A stretch of DNA of 64,000 nt from Bradyrhizobium sp. AZCC 2176. GTDB lineage: Bacteria > Pseudomonadota > Alphaproteobacteria > Rhizobiales > Xanthobacteraceae. The position numbers were made by a program, and so were the translations under genes. Location of the stretch: assembly GCF_036924645.1 (NCBI RefSeq), contig NZ_JAZHRX010000001.1:2976001-3040000 (forward strand), read 5' to 3'. A model generated the notes under the pieces. It made no database searches. It had not been told where the DNA came from and worked only from the letters and a program-made list of their open reading frames with translations. How positions within the stretch are numbered: the first letter of the stretch is position 1; each line of letters opens with the position of its first letter. Positions 8,271 through 17,900 of the stretch are shown piece after piece.

Positions 8271-8769
8271 GCCCTCACCCATCACCATGGATGCGGTCTA
8301 TACCGCGCCCGGCTACCTGTTTCGCCGGATGCAGCAGATCGCGGTCTCGATCTTTGTCGAAGAGTGTAACGCGTTCGACCTGACGCCGGTGCAATATGCC
8401 GCGCTGGTGGCGATCCACACCCATCCCGGCATCGATGCCACGCGGCTGTCGGCGGTGATCGCATTCGACCGCTCCACGCTGGGCAACGTGATCGAGCGGC
8501 TGGAGAGCAAGGCGCTGATCGAGCGCAAGCCCTCGCGGGAGGACAAGCGCGTCAAGCAGCTCCATCTGACCAAATCAGGTGCCGCCGTGCTCCGCGACAT
8601 CATGCCGTCGGTGGAACGCGCGCAGGCGCGAATGTTGCAGCCGCTGAAACCGGCCGACCGCAAGACCCTGCTGGCGCTGCTGACGCAACTCGTCGATCTC
8701 AACAACGAGGCCTCGCGCGTTCCGCTGCGCGCCGAAGACGCGCTGGAGCATCTGGGGAAGGCGGGGTGA
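8260..8769 (+). CDS. MarR-family transcriptional regulator
   Basis: A 169-residue protein with a MarR winged helix: L-T-P-V-Q-Y-A-A-L near residue 40, D-A-T-R-L-S-A-V-I-A-F-D-R-S-T-L as the recognition helix, and the wing R-K-P-S-R-E-D-K-R-V-K. The ATG at 8260 overlaps the end of the isomerase gene by 11 bases. Another in-frame start lies 24 bases upstream. MarR proteins near aromatic catabolic genes usually repress them and are released by the aromatic acid or its CoA ester. The shared palindrome at 7564-7574 and 11718-11728 is its likely operator, which is inference. Confidence 0.88.
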   Translation: MPSKPSPITMDAVYTAPGYLFRRMQQIAVSIFVEECNAFDLTPVQYAALVAIHTHPGIDATRLSAVIAFDRSTLGNVIERLESKALIERKPSREDKRVKQLHLTKSGAAVLRDIMPSVERAQARMLQPLKPADRKTLLALLTQLVDLNNEASRVPLRAEDALEHLGKAG

Positions 8770-8807
8770 GGGGCGTGGAGACGGGAAGTTGGCGTCAAAA
8801 ACTCCGC

Positions 8808-8930
8808 TGTCGTCCCGGCCCTGAGCCGGGACCCATAACCACAAATATCTGAATTAGGCGGGCCGTGGCTGCAGCCCAAGGCCGCAATTGACAGCCGTGG
8901 CTATGGGTTCCTGCATTCGCAGGGACGACA
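8808..8930. repeat. intergenic inverted repeat
   Basis: The ends are TGTCGTCCC and GGGACGACA, with further complementarity inside (GGGACCCATAACCAC against CCGTGGCTATGGGTTCC). The right half closely matches the copy at 27171-27210 and the short hairpin at 25084-25110, so these are members of one family. It separates the convergent MarR and CoA-ligase genes. Confidence 0.75.
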
Positions 8931-8952
8931 CCGAATCTGTTGAAGCAGCCCG

Positions 8953-10566
8953 CTACATCTTCATCAACGCCTGGCGGTCGATCTTGCCCGTTCCGGTCTT
9001 CGGCAATTCCCCGATAAACCTGATCTCGCGCGGATATTTGTAGGGCAGCAATTTTTCCTTGACGTAGTCCTGCAGCTTCTTCGTGGCTTTGTTCGGATCG
9101 AACTCACCCTTGTTCATCACCACCACCGCCTTCAGTGTCATGCGCCGATCCGGCAGTTCAGCGGCGAAAACCGCGCATTCCCTGATGTCGGGGTGTTCGG
9201 CGAGGCACAGTTCGACCTCGAGCGGGTAGACCCACTGGCCGGATATCTTGACCAAATCGTCGGCGCGACCGCGGAAGAAATGGAAACCGTCGGCATCGCG
9301 CAAGAAACGGTCGCCGGTGTAGATCCATCCCCCTTCACGGATGGTTTCCGCCGATTTGTCCGGCCGGTTCCAGTACAGCGGCGTGTTGGAATCGCCGCGC
9401 ACCCACAAAATGCCTTCCTCATTGTCGCCGACCTCGCGCCCATCCTTGTCCTTCAACAGGATTTCGTAGCCGGGCACGCGCAGGCCCGCCGCGCCGAGCT
9501 TCTTCCTCTCGGGGCGGTTGGAAAGATAAATGTGCAGGGCTTCCGTCGAGCCGAGCCCCTCAATGATCTCGAGCCCCGTCAGCGCCTTCCAGCCGTTGAA
9601 GACGTCAGCCGACAGCACCTCGGCGGCCGACAGCGCCATTCGGAGCGAAGAGAAGTCCGTCGCCGCCGCACCCTCGGCCTTGGTCAGTGAGGTGTAGAGC
9701 GTGGGCAATCCGTAGAACACCGACGGCCGGTATTTTCCGATCGCCTCGAAGATCGTTGCCGGCTTCGGCTGGCCCGGCAGCAGCAGCGTCGCCGCGCCGA
9801 CCGAGAACGGGAAGGTGATGGCGTTGCCAAAGCCGTAGGCGAAGAAAATCTTCGGCACCGAGAAACAGATGTCATCGGGTGTAAGCTTGAGCACGTTGCG
9901 CGCAAACGCCTGTTCGCTATAGGCCATGTCGTGCTGCAAGTGCACGATGCCCTTGGGGCGGCCGGTCGAGCCGGATGAGTACATCCAGAACGCCATGTCG
10001 TCGCGCTTGGTGTCGGCTTCCGGCACATCGGTCGGAAAGCCTTGCAGCCATTGCTGCGCAACCAAGGCTTTCGACACGGCGTGTTCGCCCGCTGCGCCAT
10101 TGACCACGATCAGCGTCTGCAGCGGCGTGTCCTTGCAGGCCTCCGCATTGAACCGCGGCGCAAATTCGGCCTCCGCGACCGCGACCGCCGCACCGGCGTC
10201 CGAAAGGTAGAACTGCAGCAAATCCGGCGGCGTCAGCGTGTTGATCAACAACGGCACGAAGCCTGACCGCACCGCGCCGAAAAACGCCGCAGGATAGACC
10301 GCCGTATCGTCGAGGAACATCAGGATGCGGTCGCCGCGCTTCAGGCCCAGCGACTGAAAGCCGTGCCCCCATTGCGAAGCCTCGGCGCAGAGCTCTGCGT
10401 AAGTGCGCGCGCCGCCGGGGCCGGTCAGCGCCAGCCGGTCGCCGCGGCCATGGCTGAGATTGTCGAACAGGATGCGGCCGGCGTTATAATTTTCCGGAAT
10501 CGAAAAGCCGATCTCGCGCGCGCCCGGATTGTCGCGCGGGACCAAATCGAAAATTTGCGACGTCAT
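8953..10566 (-). CDS. acyl-CoA ligase of the benzoate-CoA ligase family
   Basis: A 537-residue AMP-forming ligase. The phosphate loop Y-S-S-G-S-T-G-R-P-K-G lies near residue 180. A G-L-G-S-T-E motif, the Y-T-G-D hinge region and the C-terminal P-K-T-G-T-G-K-I-D-R-Q lysine motif follow. Overall similarity is to benzoate-, hydroxybenzoate- and salicylate-CoA ligases (F-A-Y-G-F-G-N-A near residue 240). The ATG at 10566 overlaps the stop of the upstream monooxygenase by four bases, so the two are translated together. The frame remains open upstream only as a shadow inside the monooxygenase gene. It probably activates a hydroxylated or aminated benzoate to its CoA thioester. Confidence 0.88.
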   Translation of the reverse strand: MTSQIFDLVPRDNPGAREIGFSIPENYNAGRILFDNLSHGRGDRLALTGPGGARTYAELCAEASQWGHGFQSLGLKRGDRILMFLDDTAVYPAAFFGAVRSGFVPLLINTLTPPDLLQFYLSDAGAAVAVAEAEFAPRFNAEACKDTPLQTLIVVNGAAGEHAVSKALVAQQWLQGFPTDVPEADTKRDDMAFWMYSSGSTGRPKGIVHLQHDMAYSEQAFARNVLKLTPDDICFSVPKIFFAYGFGNAITFPFSVGAATLLLPGQPKPATIFEAIGKYRPSVFYGLPTLYTSLTKAEGAAATDFSSLRMALSAAEVLSADVFNGWKALTGLEIIEGLGSTEALHIYLSNRPERKKLGAAGLRVPGYEILLKDKDGREVGDNEEGILWVRGDSNTPLYWNRPDKSAETIREGGWIYTGDRFLRDADGFHFFRGRADDLVKISGQWVYPLEVELCLAEHPDIRECAVFAAELPDRRMTLKAVVVMNKGEFDPNKATKKLQDYVKEKLLPYKYPREIRFIGELPKTGTGKIDRQALMKM

Positions 10567-11702
10567 GCCTGGCTCCCGATGTTCTTTTTCGCCTCGTAGC
10601 GCGCCATGAATTCCGGCGACATCGCGCGCAGCCGCGCGTCGGCGATCCGCCCGGAGCGGGTGATATAACTGTAGGCAAAATCCATCAGGTCGAGCTTCAT
10701 GTGTTCGGGGAAATGTTCGTACCAGTCCGCGCTGGTGCGCGCCGCCGTGACCAGCTTCTGCACGATCGGCTTGCGCTCGGCCTGGTAACGGGCGAGGGCC
10801 GCAGTGATATCGTTCTCCGCCTCTAGCGCCTTGGTCAGCGCGATCGCGTCTTCGATCGCGAGCCGGGTGCCCGAGCCGATCGAGAAATGCGCGGTATGCA
10901 GGGCGTCGCCGATCAGCACCATGTTGCCGTGCGACCAGTTCTCGTTCCAGATCCAGGGAAAATTGCGCCACACCGATTTGTTCGAGACCAGCGCATGGCC
11001 GTCGAGGGTGCCTGCGAATATCTCCTCGCAGATCGCCTGCGACTGCTCGATCGTCTTGTCCTCGAAACCGTAGGCCTGCCAGGTCGCCGCATCGCATTCG
11101 ACCAGGAACGTGCTCATGGAGGGCGAATAGCGATAATGGTGGGCGTTGAATGATCCGAGACCGGTCTTCACGAAAGTCTGCGACAGCGTAGCAAAACGCT
11201 TGGCCGTGCCATACCAGGCGAATTTGTTGGTCGAGTGCGAAACCGAGGCGCCGAATTCCTTCTCAAAGCCACGGCGCACCAGCGAGTTCAGCCCGTCGGC
11301 GGCGACGATCAGGTCGTATCCGCCGAGCTCGTCCAATGACTGGATCGTGGTGCTGTATCGCGCCGCGATTCCTGCTGCGCGCACGCGCTGCTGCAGGATG
11401 GTCAAGAGTTCGAGCCGGCCGATCGAGGAGAAGCCGATGCCGTCGATTTCGACGCTTTGCCCACGCAAATTGAGCGTGATGTTCTTCCAGCTCTCCATCC
11501 GGGGCGTGATGGCATCAACGGTCTCGGGATCGTCGGCGCGCAGAAATTCCAGCGCCTGTTCGGAGAACACCACGCCAAATCCCCAGGTCGCGCCTTCGGG
11601 GTTCTGTTCGAACAGATCGATACGCGCCTCCGGATGACGCCGCTTCCAGAGATAGGCGAAGTAGAGACCGCCGGGGCCTCCGCCGATGACGGCGATACGC
11701 AC
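10563..11702 (-). CDS. FAD-dependent aromatic (salicylyl-CoA 5-hydroxylase-like) monooxygenase
   Basis: A 379-residue class A flavoprotein hydroxylase: N-terminal G-G-G-P-G-G-L-Y-F-A-Y, the D-G motif (A-A-D-G-L-N-S-L-V-R-R) near residue 145, and G-D-A-L-H-T-A-H-F-S-I-G-S-G-T near residue 275. The Y-L-W-K-R opening and W-G-F-G-V-V-F-S-E segment resemble the monooxygenase half of salicylyl-CoA 5-hydroxylase and 2-aminobenzoyl-CoA monooxygenase, but the C-terminal old-yellow-enzyme half of the latter is absent. It starts at GTG with GGGAGGGAG upstream. Co-translation with a CoA ligase suggests the substrate is a CoA thioester hydroxylated to gentisyl-CoA. Confidence 0.82.
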   Translation of the reverse strand: MRIAVIGGGPGGLYFAYLWKRRHPEARIDLFEQNPEGATWGFGVVFSEQALEFLRADDPETVDAITPRMESWKNITLNLRGQSVEIDGIGFSSIGRLELLTILQQRVRAAGIAARYSTTIQSLDELGGYDLIVAADGLNSLVRRGFEKEFGASVSHSTNKFAWYGTAKRFATLSQTFVKTGLGSFNAHHYRYSPSMSTFLVECDAATWQAYGFEDKTIEQSQAICEEIFAGTLDGHALVSNKSVWRNFPWIWNENWSHGNMVLIGDALHTAHFSIGSGTRLAIEDAIALTKALEAENDITAALARYQAERKPIVQKLVTAARTSADWYEHFPEHMKLDLMDFAYSYITRSGRIADARLRAMSPEFMARYEAKKNIGSQA

Positions 11703-11717
11703 GTCTCCCTCCCAATC

Positions 11718-11728
11718 GACAGTATACT
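11718..11728. promoter_or_regulatory. candidate operator, second copy of GACAGTATACT
   Basis: Identical over 11 bases to the site in the gentisate dioxygenase promoter (7564-7574) and centred on CAGTATACTG, a perfect 10-base palindrome. It lies 16 bases upstream of the monooxygenase GTG, next to its ribosome site. If TATACT here is also a -10 box, the leader would be only about 12 bases and the -35 match is poor, so the site may act purely as a repressor block. Confidence 0.55.
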
Positions 11729-11897
11729 GATTAATTTGGGTCGGAGACTAATCCGCGCCGGAAATTTGCGCTACAGAAAAATTATTAGAGAGCGGGCGCC
11801 AACGGCCTGTTTCAGCTCCGCCGGTTCTGTCCGCGAACGATTGTCCGCTCTGCGGCAGGTCCGGCTTGACGTTGCCTTCGGCCAAGACACCTGTGGC

Positions 11898-12107
11898 TCA
11901 GGTGCAGCGGCGAACCTTCACGCCGTTCACCACCACGGTCCTGCAGACCACGGCAGGCTTGCGGACGACGACGGCGCCGCGCGCTCCGGCGCAGCCGGCC
12001 CGAACGACGCCGCGGGCACAGACCACGGCGTTGGCCTCGGTGGTTTCGAACGTCATGGTGGCGGAAAAGGACAGCACGGCGGCTGCCATCAGCAGGAAGG
12101 AACGCAT
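11898..12107 (-). CDS. small exported Cys-containing protein, unknown function
   Basis: A 69-residue protein with a clear signal peptide (M-R-S-F-L-L-M-A-A-A-V-L-S-F-S-A, cleavage likely near A-N-A at residue 27). The short mature part is rich in Val, Ala, Arg and Cys, with four cysteines that could form two disulfides (V-C-A-R, A-G-C-A-G, V-V-C-R and R-R-C-T). GGGAG precedes the ATG at 12107. Small secreted proteins of this composition are common in Bradyrhizobium, but I know no function for them. Confidence 0.7.
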   Translation of the reverse strand: MRSFLLMAAAVLSFSATMTFETTEANAVVCARGVVRAGCAGARGAVVVRKPAVVCRTVVVNGVKVRRCT

Positions 12108-12370
12108 GTTGGTCTCCCGGACTATGACTGGTTGATGTTCAGGTTTTGAAAGTCCTTTTCGTGAAAGTTTCTTCGCAAGGTTCTGCGGATGCCTGTCACG
12201 GCGTGTTGGCACGCCGATCTGGTTTCGGTGCCGGCCAGCATGAACGCCGGCCATCCCTCGCTTCGTCCCGGACTATCCGCAAACCAGGCAGGCGGCGTTC
12301 TTGCTTCCTGATCGTGGACCCGCTGTAGTGATGCGCCCATTCATTGTTGAGGAAAACCCAAGGAAAACCC

Positions 12371-12730
12371 ATGACGGAGGTCAGAGCCAAATGGCTGGCG
12401 TTCTATTCCGAACATGTCGAGCCGGTCTCCAAGGAAGTATTTTCTCACGTCGAGAAGCTGATCATCGGGACGTTGATCGTCTCGGCCGGCGCCCATGTCT
12501 CGAGCAGTGAGCCGGCGATCGTGCTGTTCGGCTATCTGCGCCATGGCCTCGTCGGCCGCGGCGTCATGTTTTTCGGCGTCATTCTCCTGCTGCTGAACTT
12601 CGTCGACGGCCTCTACAAGCTCGCCAAGCTCAATTGGCATATTGCGTACCAAACCCTGATGGCGATCCTTTATGTCGCGCTGTCGATACGGCTCATTCAG
12701 CTTATCCTCGCCTTCCGCGGCGGCGAGTGA
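12371..12730 (+). CDS. hypothetical small membrane protein
   Basis: 119 residues. The N-terminal part is soluble and charged (V-R-A-K-W-L-A-F-Y-S-E-H-V-E-P), followed by hydrophobic stretches around residues 30-45, 58-75 and 85-110, so two or three membrane spans are likely. I do not recognise the family. The ATG at 12371 is preceded by AAGGAAAA. A frame start at 12344 exists but adds an unlikely leader. The gene stands alone between a small secreted protein and the cysteine-repeat protein. Confidence 0.6.
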   Translation: MTEVRAKWLAFYSEHVEPVSKEVFSHVEKLIIGTLIVSAGAHVSSSEPAIVLFGYLRHGLVGRGVMFFGVILLLLNFVDGLYKLAKLNWHIAYQTLMAILYVALSIRLIQLILAFRGGE

Positions 12731-12774
12731 CCGGCGGCCCCCGGATCAATGAAGGACCGCCGCGGGGCGCGTGA

Positions 12775-13557
12775 CTATCGTGCCGCGAACTGGGACAGAA
12801 CGTCCTTGCAGGCCGGCGAAAGCTGGGCGGCATTGGTCGCCAGGCACTGCACGATACGGCCGCCGCCCGGCGCTACGCCGCCGCAAATCGTGCGGACGTC
12901 GGCGCCGCAGGCCGACCGCAGCACGAACAGTTCTTCACGCGGCCGCATCGGCCGCAGCACGATGGCGGCCGGCGCCGTGCCTGCCGCAGGTGCAGCCGCT
13001 GGCGCTCCACCGCCGCTGGCGGCGGCGACGGCCTTCTCGCAACCGGCCGAAAGCTTCGCCTTGTTCTTTTCCAGGCATTGCAGGGCCGGCGCGCCGCCGG
13101 TCGGCACGCCCGCGCAGACCTTTGGATAATCGGAGCGGCACGCGCTGCGGATGGCGGAAATCTGTGCGCTGGTCGGCTCTCCGGCTGCGGGGGCTGCTGC
13201 AGCCTTTGGTTCGGCAGCTTTGGGCGCCGCAGTCGTTGCAGCCGCAGGAGCAGCGGTTTTCGGCGCCGCGGTCTCGGCCGGCCTGGCTGGCGCAGCCGCC
13301 GGCGCTTCCACGGCGCGCACCGCGCTCTGACAGCTCGATGATAGCCCCGACATGTGCTTCTGCAGGCATTGCAGCGACGCCTCGCCGCCCGGCGGCACGC
13401 TGGAGCAATGCGCAATATAATCGGAGCGGCACTGCGATTGGATGGCGTCGCGTTGCGCCTGGCTCGGCGCTTGCGCCAGCGCGGGTGCTGCGGTTGCGAA
13501 CAGGGCGGCCGCCAGTAACGGTCCAAGCTTTCTCGCGCGCGTCAACGTGTTGATCAT
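12775..13557 (-). CDS. exported protein with three cysteine-rich (GLG1-type) repeats
   Basis: A 260-residue protein with a signal peptide (cleavage likely at A-L-A-Q, residue 28-29). It has three copies of an about 34-residue module whose cysteines fall at 43/51/64/76, 140/148/161/173 and 217/225/238/250, an invariant C-x7-C-x12-C-x11-C. Each module carries V-P/A-x-G-G before the third Cys. The modules are joined by Ala/Pro-rich linkers (residues 82-128 and 180-200). This is the cysteine-rich repeat of Pfam PF00839, found in bacteria as periplasmic proteins of unknown role. The start at 13557 is chosen for the signal peptide. It is divergent from the RND efflux operon. Confidence 0.82.
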   Translation of the reverse strand: MINTLTRARKLGPLLAAALFATAAPALAQAPSQAQRDAIQSQCRSDYIAHCSSVPPGGEASLQCLQKHMSGLSSSCQSAVRAVEAPAAAPARPAETAAPKTAAPAAATTAAPKAAEPKAAAAPAAGEPTSAQISAIRSACRSDYPKVCAGVPTGGAPALQCLEKNKAKLSAGCEKAVAAASGGGAPAAAPAAGTAPAAIVLRPMRPREELFVLRSACGADVRTICGGVAPGGGRIVQCLATNAAQLSPACKDVLSQFAAR

Positions 13558-13759
13558 TTGAATAAATCCTTTGTCGTCGCCGGAAGCCGCCGCTTCGACC
13601 GAAGTGAAATCTTTGAATGTGTCTTTCAGAAAAAAGCGGGCTGCATCATTTTCGCTTTCCGATTCCGCTGCAAGCGGATTGTTGCTATTTTCATGGGGTG
13701 GCGGAAAGCCAGTTTTTGAATAAAGCCTTTTCCAGAACAAACCTATTGGGGCACCAAAA

Positions 13760-14962
13760 ATGAAGGCTTCGCGTTCGCCTGCACGCTTCAGATCATACGG
13801 CACCGCCGCACAAAGAGGCGCCGTAGCCTGCCGCGCAGGTTTCGCAATTGCGGCGATGGGCTTCTTAAGTGCCTGCGAACAAAATACTTTCGTCCCACCA
13901 CCGCCGCCGAAAGTCGATGTCGCGGTGCCGGTGCAGCGGCCTTTCACGCGCTATCTGGAAACGACCGGCAATACCGCCGCGATCAAGAATGTCGATCTGG
14001 TCGCGCGCGTGCAGGGCTTTCTGCAATCGATCAACTACAAGGACGGCGCCTTCGTGAAGGAGGGCACCTCCCTGTTCACGATCGAGCCTGACACCTACAA
14101 GCTGAAGCTCGATCAGGCGCAGGCTGCGGAAAGCGGCGCGCAGGCATCGGTGAGACAGACCGAGGCGGACTTCAAGCGCCAACAGGAGCTGGTGCAGCGG
14201 CAAGCCGTTTCCCAGGCCACGCTGGACAATTCCACCTCCGCCCGCGACAACGCGCAGGCGAACCTGCTGCAGGCCCAGGTCAATACCAAGATCGCGGCGG
14301 TCAATTACGGTTATACCAACGTGACCGCGCCGTTTGACGGCGTCGTCAGCGCGCATCTCGTTTCCGTCGGCGAACTCGTCGGCGCCTCGTCGCCGACACA
14401 ACTCGCCACCATTGTGGCGCTCGATCCCATCTATGTGAATTTCAACGTCAACGAACAGGACGTGCTGCGGATCCGGGAGGAAGCTCGCCGACGCGGGATG
14501 ACGCCGGACGATCTCAGGCAGTTGCCGGTCGAGGTCGGATTGCAGACCGAAACCGGCTTTCCGCACCAGGGCAAGCTCGACTACGCCGCGGCGACGCTGA
14601 ACCAGTCGACCGGTACGCTTCCGGTGCGCGGCGTGCTGCCCAATTCGGACCGCGTCCTGCTGCCGGGTTTCTTCGTACGCGTCCGCGTCCCCATGGACCA
14701 GGTGCAGAACGCGCTGTTCGTGCCTGATGTTGCGCTGGGCAGCGATCAGTCCGGACGTTACCTGCTGGTCGTTAACGGCGAGAATATCGTCGAGCAGCGC
14801 AAGGTTCGAATTGGGCCGCTGGAAGGCGAACTGCGCGTGATCGAGGAGGGGCTCAAGGCCGACGACCGGGTGATTACCGCCGGGCTGTTGCGCGCGATTC
14901 CCGGTCAGAAGGTCGATCCGCAACTGAAGACAGTCGAAGCGCAACCGGCGTCGGCCAGATAG
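13760..14962 (+). CDS. RND efflux membrane fusion lipoprotein
   Basis: A 400-residue periplasmic adaptor. A signal peptide ends in the lipobox L-S-A-C (Cys39), followed by a Pro-rich stretch. The HlyD-type order is seen: lipoyl half (V-Q-G-F-L-Q near residue 90), alpha-hairpin rich in Gln and Ala (residues 115-185), second lipoyl half (T-A-P-F-D-G-V-V near residue 190), then the beta-barrel and the membrane-proximal domain. It bridges the inner-membrane pump encoded 9 bases downstream to an outer-membrane channel not found in the window. Confidence 0.92.
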   Translation: MKASRSPARFRSYGTAAQRGAVACRAGFAIAAMGFLSACEQNTFVPPPPPKVDVAVPVQRPFTRYLETTGNTAAIKNVDLVARVQGFLQSINYKDGAFVKEGTSLFTIEPDTYKLKLDQAQAAESGAQASVRQTEADFKRQQELVQRQAVSQATLDNSTSARDNAQANLLQAQVNTKIAAVNYGYTNVTAPFDGVVSAHLVSVGELVGASSPTQLATIVALDPIYVNFNVNEQDVLRIREEARRRGMTPDDLRQLPVEVGLQTETGFPHQGKLDYAAATLNQSTGTLPVRGVLPNSDRVLLPGFFVRVRVPMDQVQNALFVPDVALGSDQSGRYLLVVNGENIVEQRKVRIGPLEGELRVIEEGLKADDRVITAGLLRAIPGQKVDPQLKTVEAQPASAR

Positions 14963-14971
14963 GAGCCGGCC

Positions 14972-17900
14972 ATGATTTCAAAATTTTTCATCGAGCGACC
15001 GGTTCTTTCCAACGTCATCGCGATCCTGATGATCCTGATCGGCGGCGTCAGCCTGTTCCGGCTCGCCGTCGCGCAATATCCCGACGTCGTGCCGCCGACG
15101 GTGCAGGTGACGACCCGCTATCCCGGCGCCAGCGCGAAAACCGTGGTCGACACGGTGGCGCTGCCGATCGAGCAGCAGGTCAATGGCGTCGAGGACATGC
15201 TCTACATGCAGTCCTATAGCGGCGCCGACGGCTCCTATTCACTGACGGTGACGTTCAAGATCGGCACTGACCTCAACTTCGCGCAGGTGCTGGTGCAGAA
15301 CCGGGTCTCGAGCGCGCTCGCGCAACTGCCGCAATCAGTGCAGAACCAGGGCGTCACCGTGCAAAAGAAGTCGACGGCGATCCTGCTGTTCGTGACGTTG
15401 ACGTCGCCGAAAGCGACCTATGACAGCCTGTTCCTGTCGAACTACGCCACCATCAATATCCGCGACGAGCTGTCGCGTCTGCCCGGCGTCGGCAACGTCA
15501 CGGTATTCGGCGCCGGCCAGTATTCGATGCGGGTCTGGCTCGATCCGAACAAGCTGCAGGCGCGCAACCTGATGCCGCAGGACGTCATCTCGGCGATCCA
15601 GCAACAGAGCCAGCAGGTCACCGCGGGCCAGGTCGGCGCGCCGCCGGCGCCTTCAGGGCAGGCGTTCCAATATACGCTGAACGTCAGCGGGCGGCTCGAC
15701 GATACCAGCGAGTTCGAGAACGTGATCGTCAAGACCGGCAATAGCGGCGACGTCACGCGTGTGCGCGACGTCGGCTGGGTCGAGCTCGGTGCCCAGACCT
15801 ACAGCCAGATCTTCTCGCTCAACAACAAGCCGGCCACCGGCATCGGCGTGTTCCAGTCGCCCGGCGCCAATGCGCTGGAGGTAGAGCAGGCGGTCAAGAA
15901 GAAGATGGAGGTGCTGGCGAAGGCGTTTCCGCAGGACGTGGTCTACGACGCGCCGTTCGATACCACCAAATTCGTCACCGAATCGATCAACGAGGTCTAC
16001 AAGACGCTGATCGAGGCCGGCCTCCTCGTGCTGATCGTGATCCTGATCTTCCTGCAGGACTGGCGCGCGATGCTGGTGCCGGCGACCACGGTGCCGGTGA
16101 CTATCATCGGTGCCTTCGCGGCGATGGCGGCGCTCGGCTTCACCGTCAATATCTCGACGTTGTTTGCGATCGTGCTCGCGATCGGCATCGTGGTGGATGA
16201 CGCCATCGTCGTGGTGGAAGGCGCGGCGCACAATATCGAGAAGGGGATGTCAGGCCATGACGCGGCGATCAGCGCCATGGACGCGCTGTTTGCGCCGATC
16301 ATCGGCATCACGCTGGTGCTGATCTCGGTGTTCCTGCCGTCGGCCTTCCTGCCGGGACTGACCGGCCGGATGTATTCGCAGTTCGCACTGGTCATCGCTG
16401 CGACGGCGCTGCTGAGTGCCGTCAACGCCGCGACATTGAAGCCGACCCAGTGTGCGCTATGGCTGCGCCGTCCGGTGCCGCCGGAACAGCGCAACTTCTT
16501 CTACCGCGGCTTCAATGCGGTCTATAACCGCGTCGAGGCCGCCTATAGCCGGCTGATCGGCGGGCTGGTCGCGCACAGCAATGTTTCTGTCATCTGTGCG
16601 CTGATCCTGATCGCGATCGGTGGTTACGGCCTGTCGCGGGTGCCGACCGGCTTCATTCCGATCGAGGACCAGGGCTATCTCCTGGTGGCCGTGCAACTGC
16701 CCGATGGGGCTGCGCTGGATCGAACCCAGCGCGTGCTGACGCGGGTTAGCGAAATCACCGGCAAGTCGGCAGGCGTCGAGCAGGTGATCACCATTGCCGG
16801 CATCTCTGCACTGGACAATTCTTCCAGCCTCGCCAATGCCGGCGTGGCTTATCTGATCCTGAAGGAATGGAGCGCGCGCGGCGAGGGCGAGGATCTGCGA
16901 TCGCTGTTCGTCGGCCTGAACGAAAAACTGTCAGTGATCAAGGAAGCGCGGATCCTGGTGGTCCCGCCGCCGCCGATCCAGGGCATCGGCAACGCCGCCG
17001 GCTTTGCGATGCAGGTCCAGCTCCGCGACGGCAATTCCGATTTCAGCAAGCTGCAAGCCATCACCGGCGCTGTGGTTTCCAATGCGTCGACGCAGAGCGC
17101 GCTGCAGCGGGTCAGCTCGCCGTTCCGTTCGATGGTGCCGCAGTTCGACGTCGAGGTGGACCGGGTCAAGGCCCAAACCATGCACGTCACCACCGACCAG
17201 ATCTTCTCGACACTGTCGTCTTACATGGGGTCGAGCTACGTTAACCAGTTCAACAAGTTCGGCCGTACCTTCCAGGTCTATGCACAGGGAGACGCGCAGT
17301 TCCGCCTGACGCCGCGCGACATCGAAAAGCTGACGGTGCGCAACAGTCAGGGCGACATGATCCCGCTCGGCGCGGTGGCGAAGATCACGTCCGCCGTCGG
17401 CCCGTCGCTGATCAGCCTGTACAACCTCTATCCGTCGGCGACCATCATCGGCCTGCCGGCCACGGGTTACAGTTCCGGCCAGTCGATGAATCTGATGGAA
17501 GAGATCGCCGCAAAGACGCTGCCGCCGGGCACCGGTTTCGAGTGGACGGCGATGTCGTACCAGGAGAAGGTCGTCGGCGGTCAGATCTACTGGGCGTTCG
17601 GCCTTGCCCTGCTGCTGGTGTATCTCGTGCTGGCTGGACAATATGAGAGCTGGTACGCGCCGGTCTCGGTAATCCTCGCGGTGCCGTTGTCGCTGCTCGG
17701 CCCGATGGCGGTGCTGACGGGACTAAGAATCGAGAACAATCTCTATACCCAGATCGGCATCATTCTGCTGATCGCGCTATCGGCCAAGAACGCCATCCTG
17801 ATCGTCGAGGTGGCGCTCGAGTTACACGTGCGCGACCGCAAGCCGCTGTTGGAATCCGCGATCGAGGCGGCGCGTGCCCGGTTCCGGCCGATCCTGATGA

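Noticed and set aside
12775..13947. Long 390-residue version of the cysteine-repeat protein
   Set aside because: The extra 130 residues run into the RND adaptor gene on the other strand, and the signal peptide begins at 13557.
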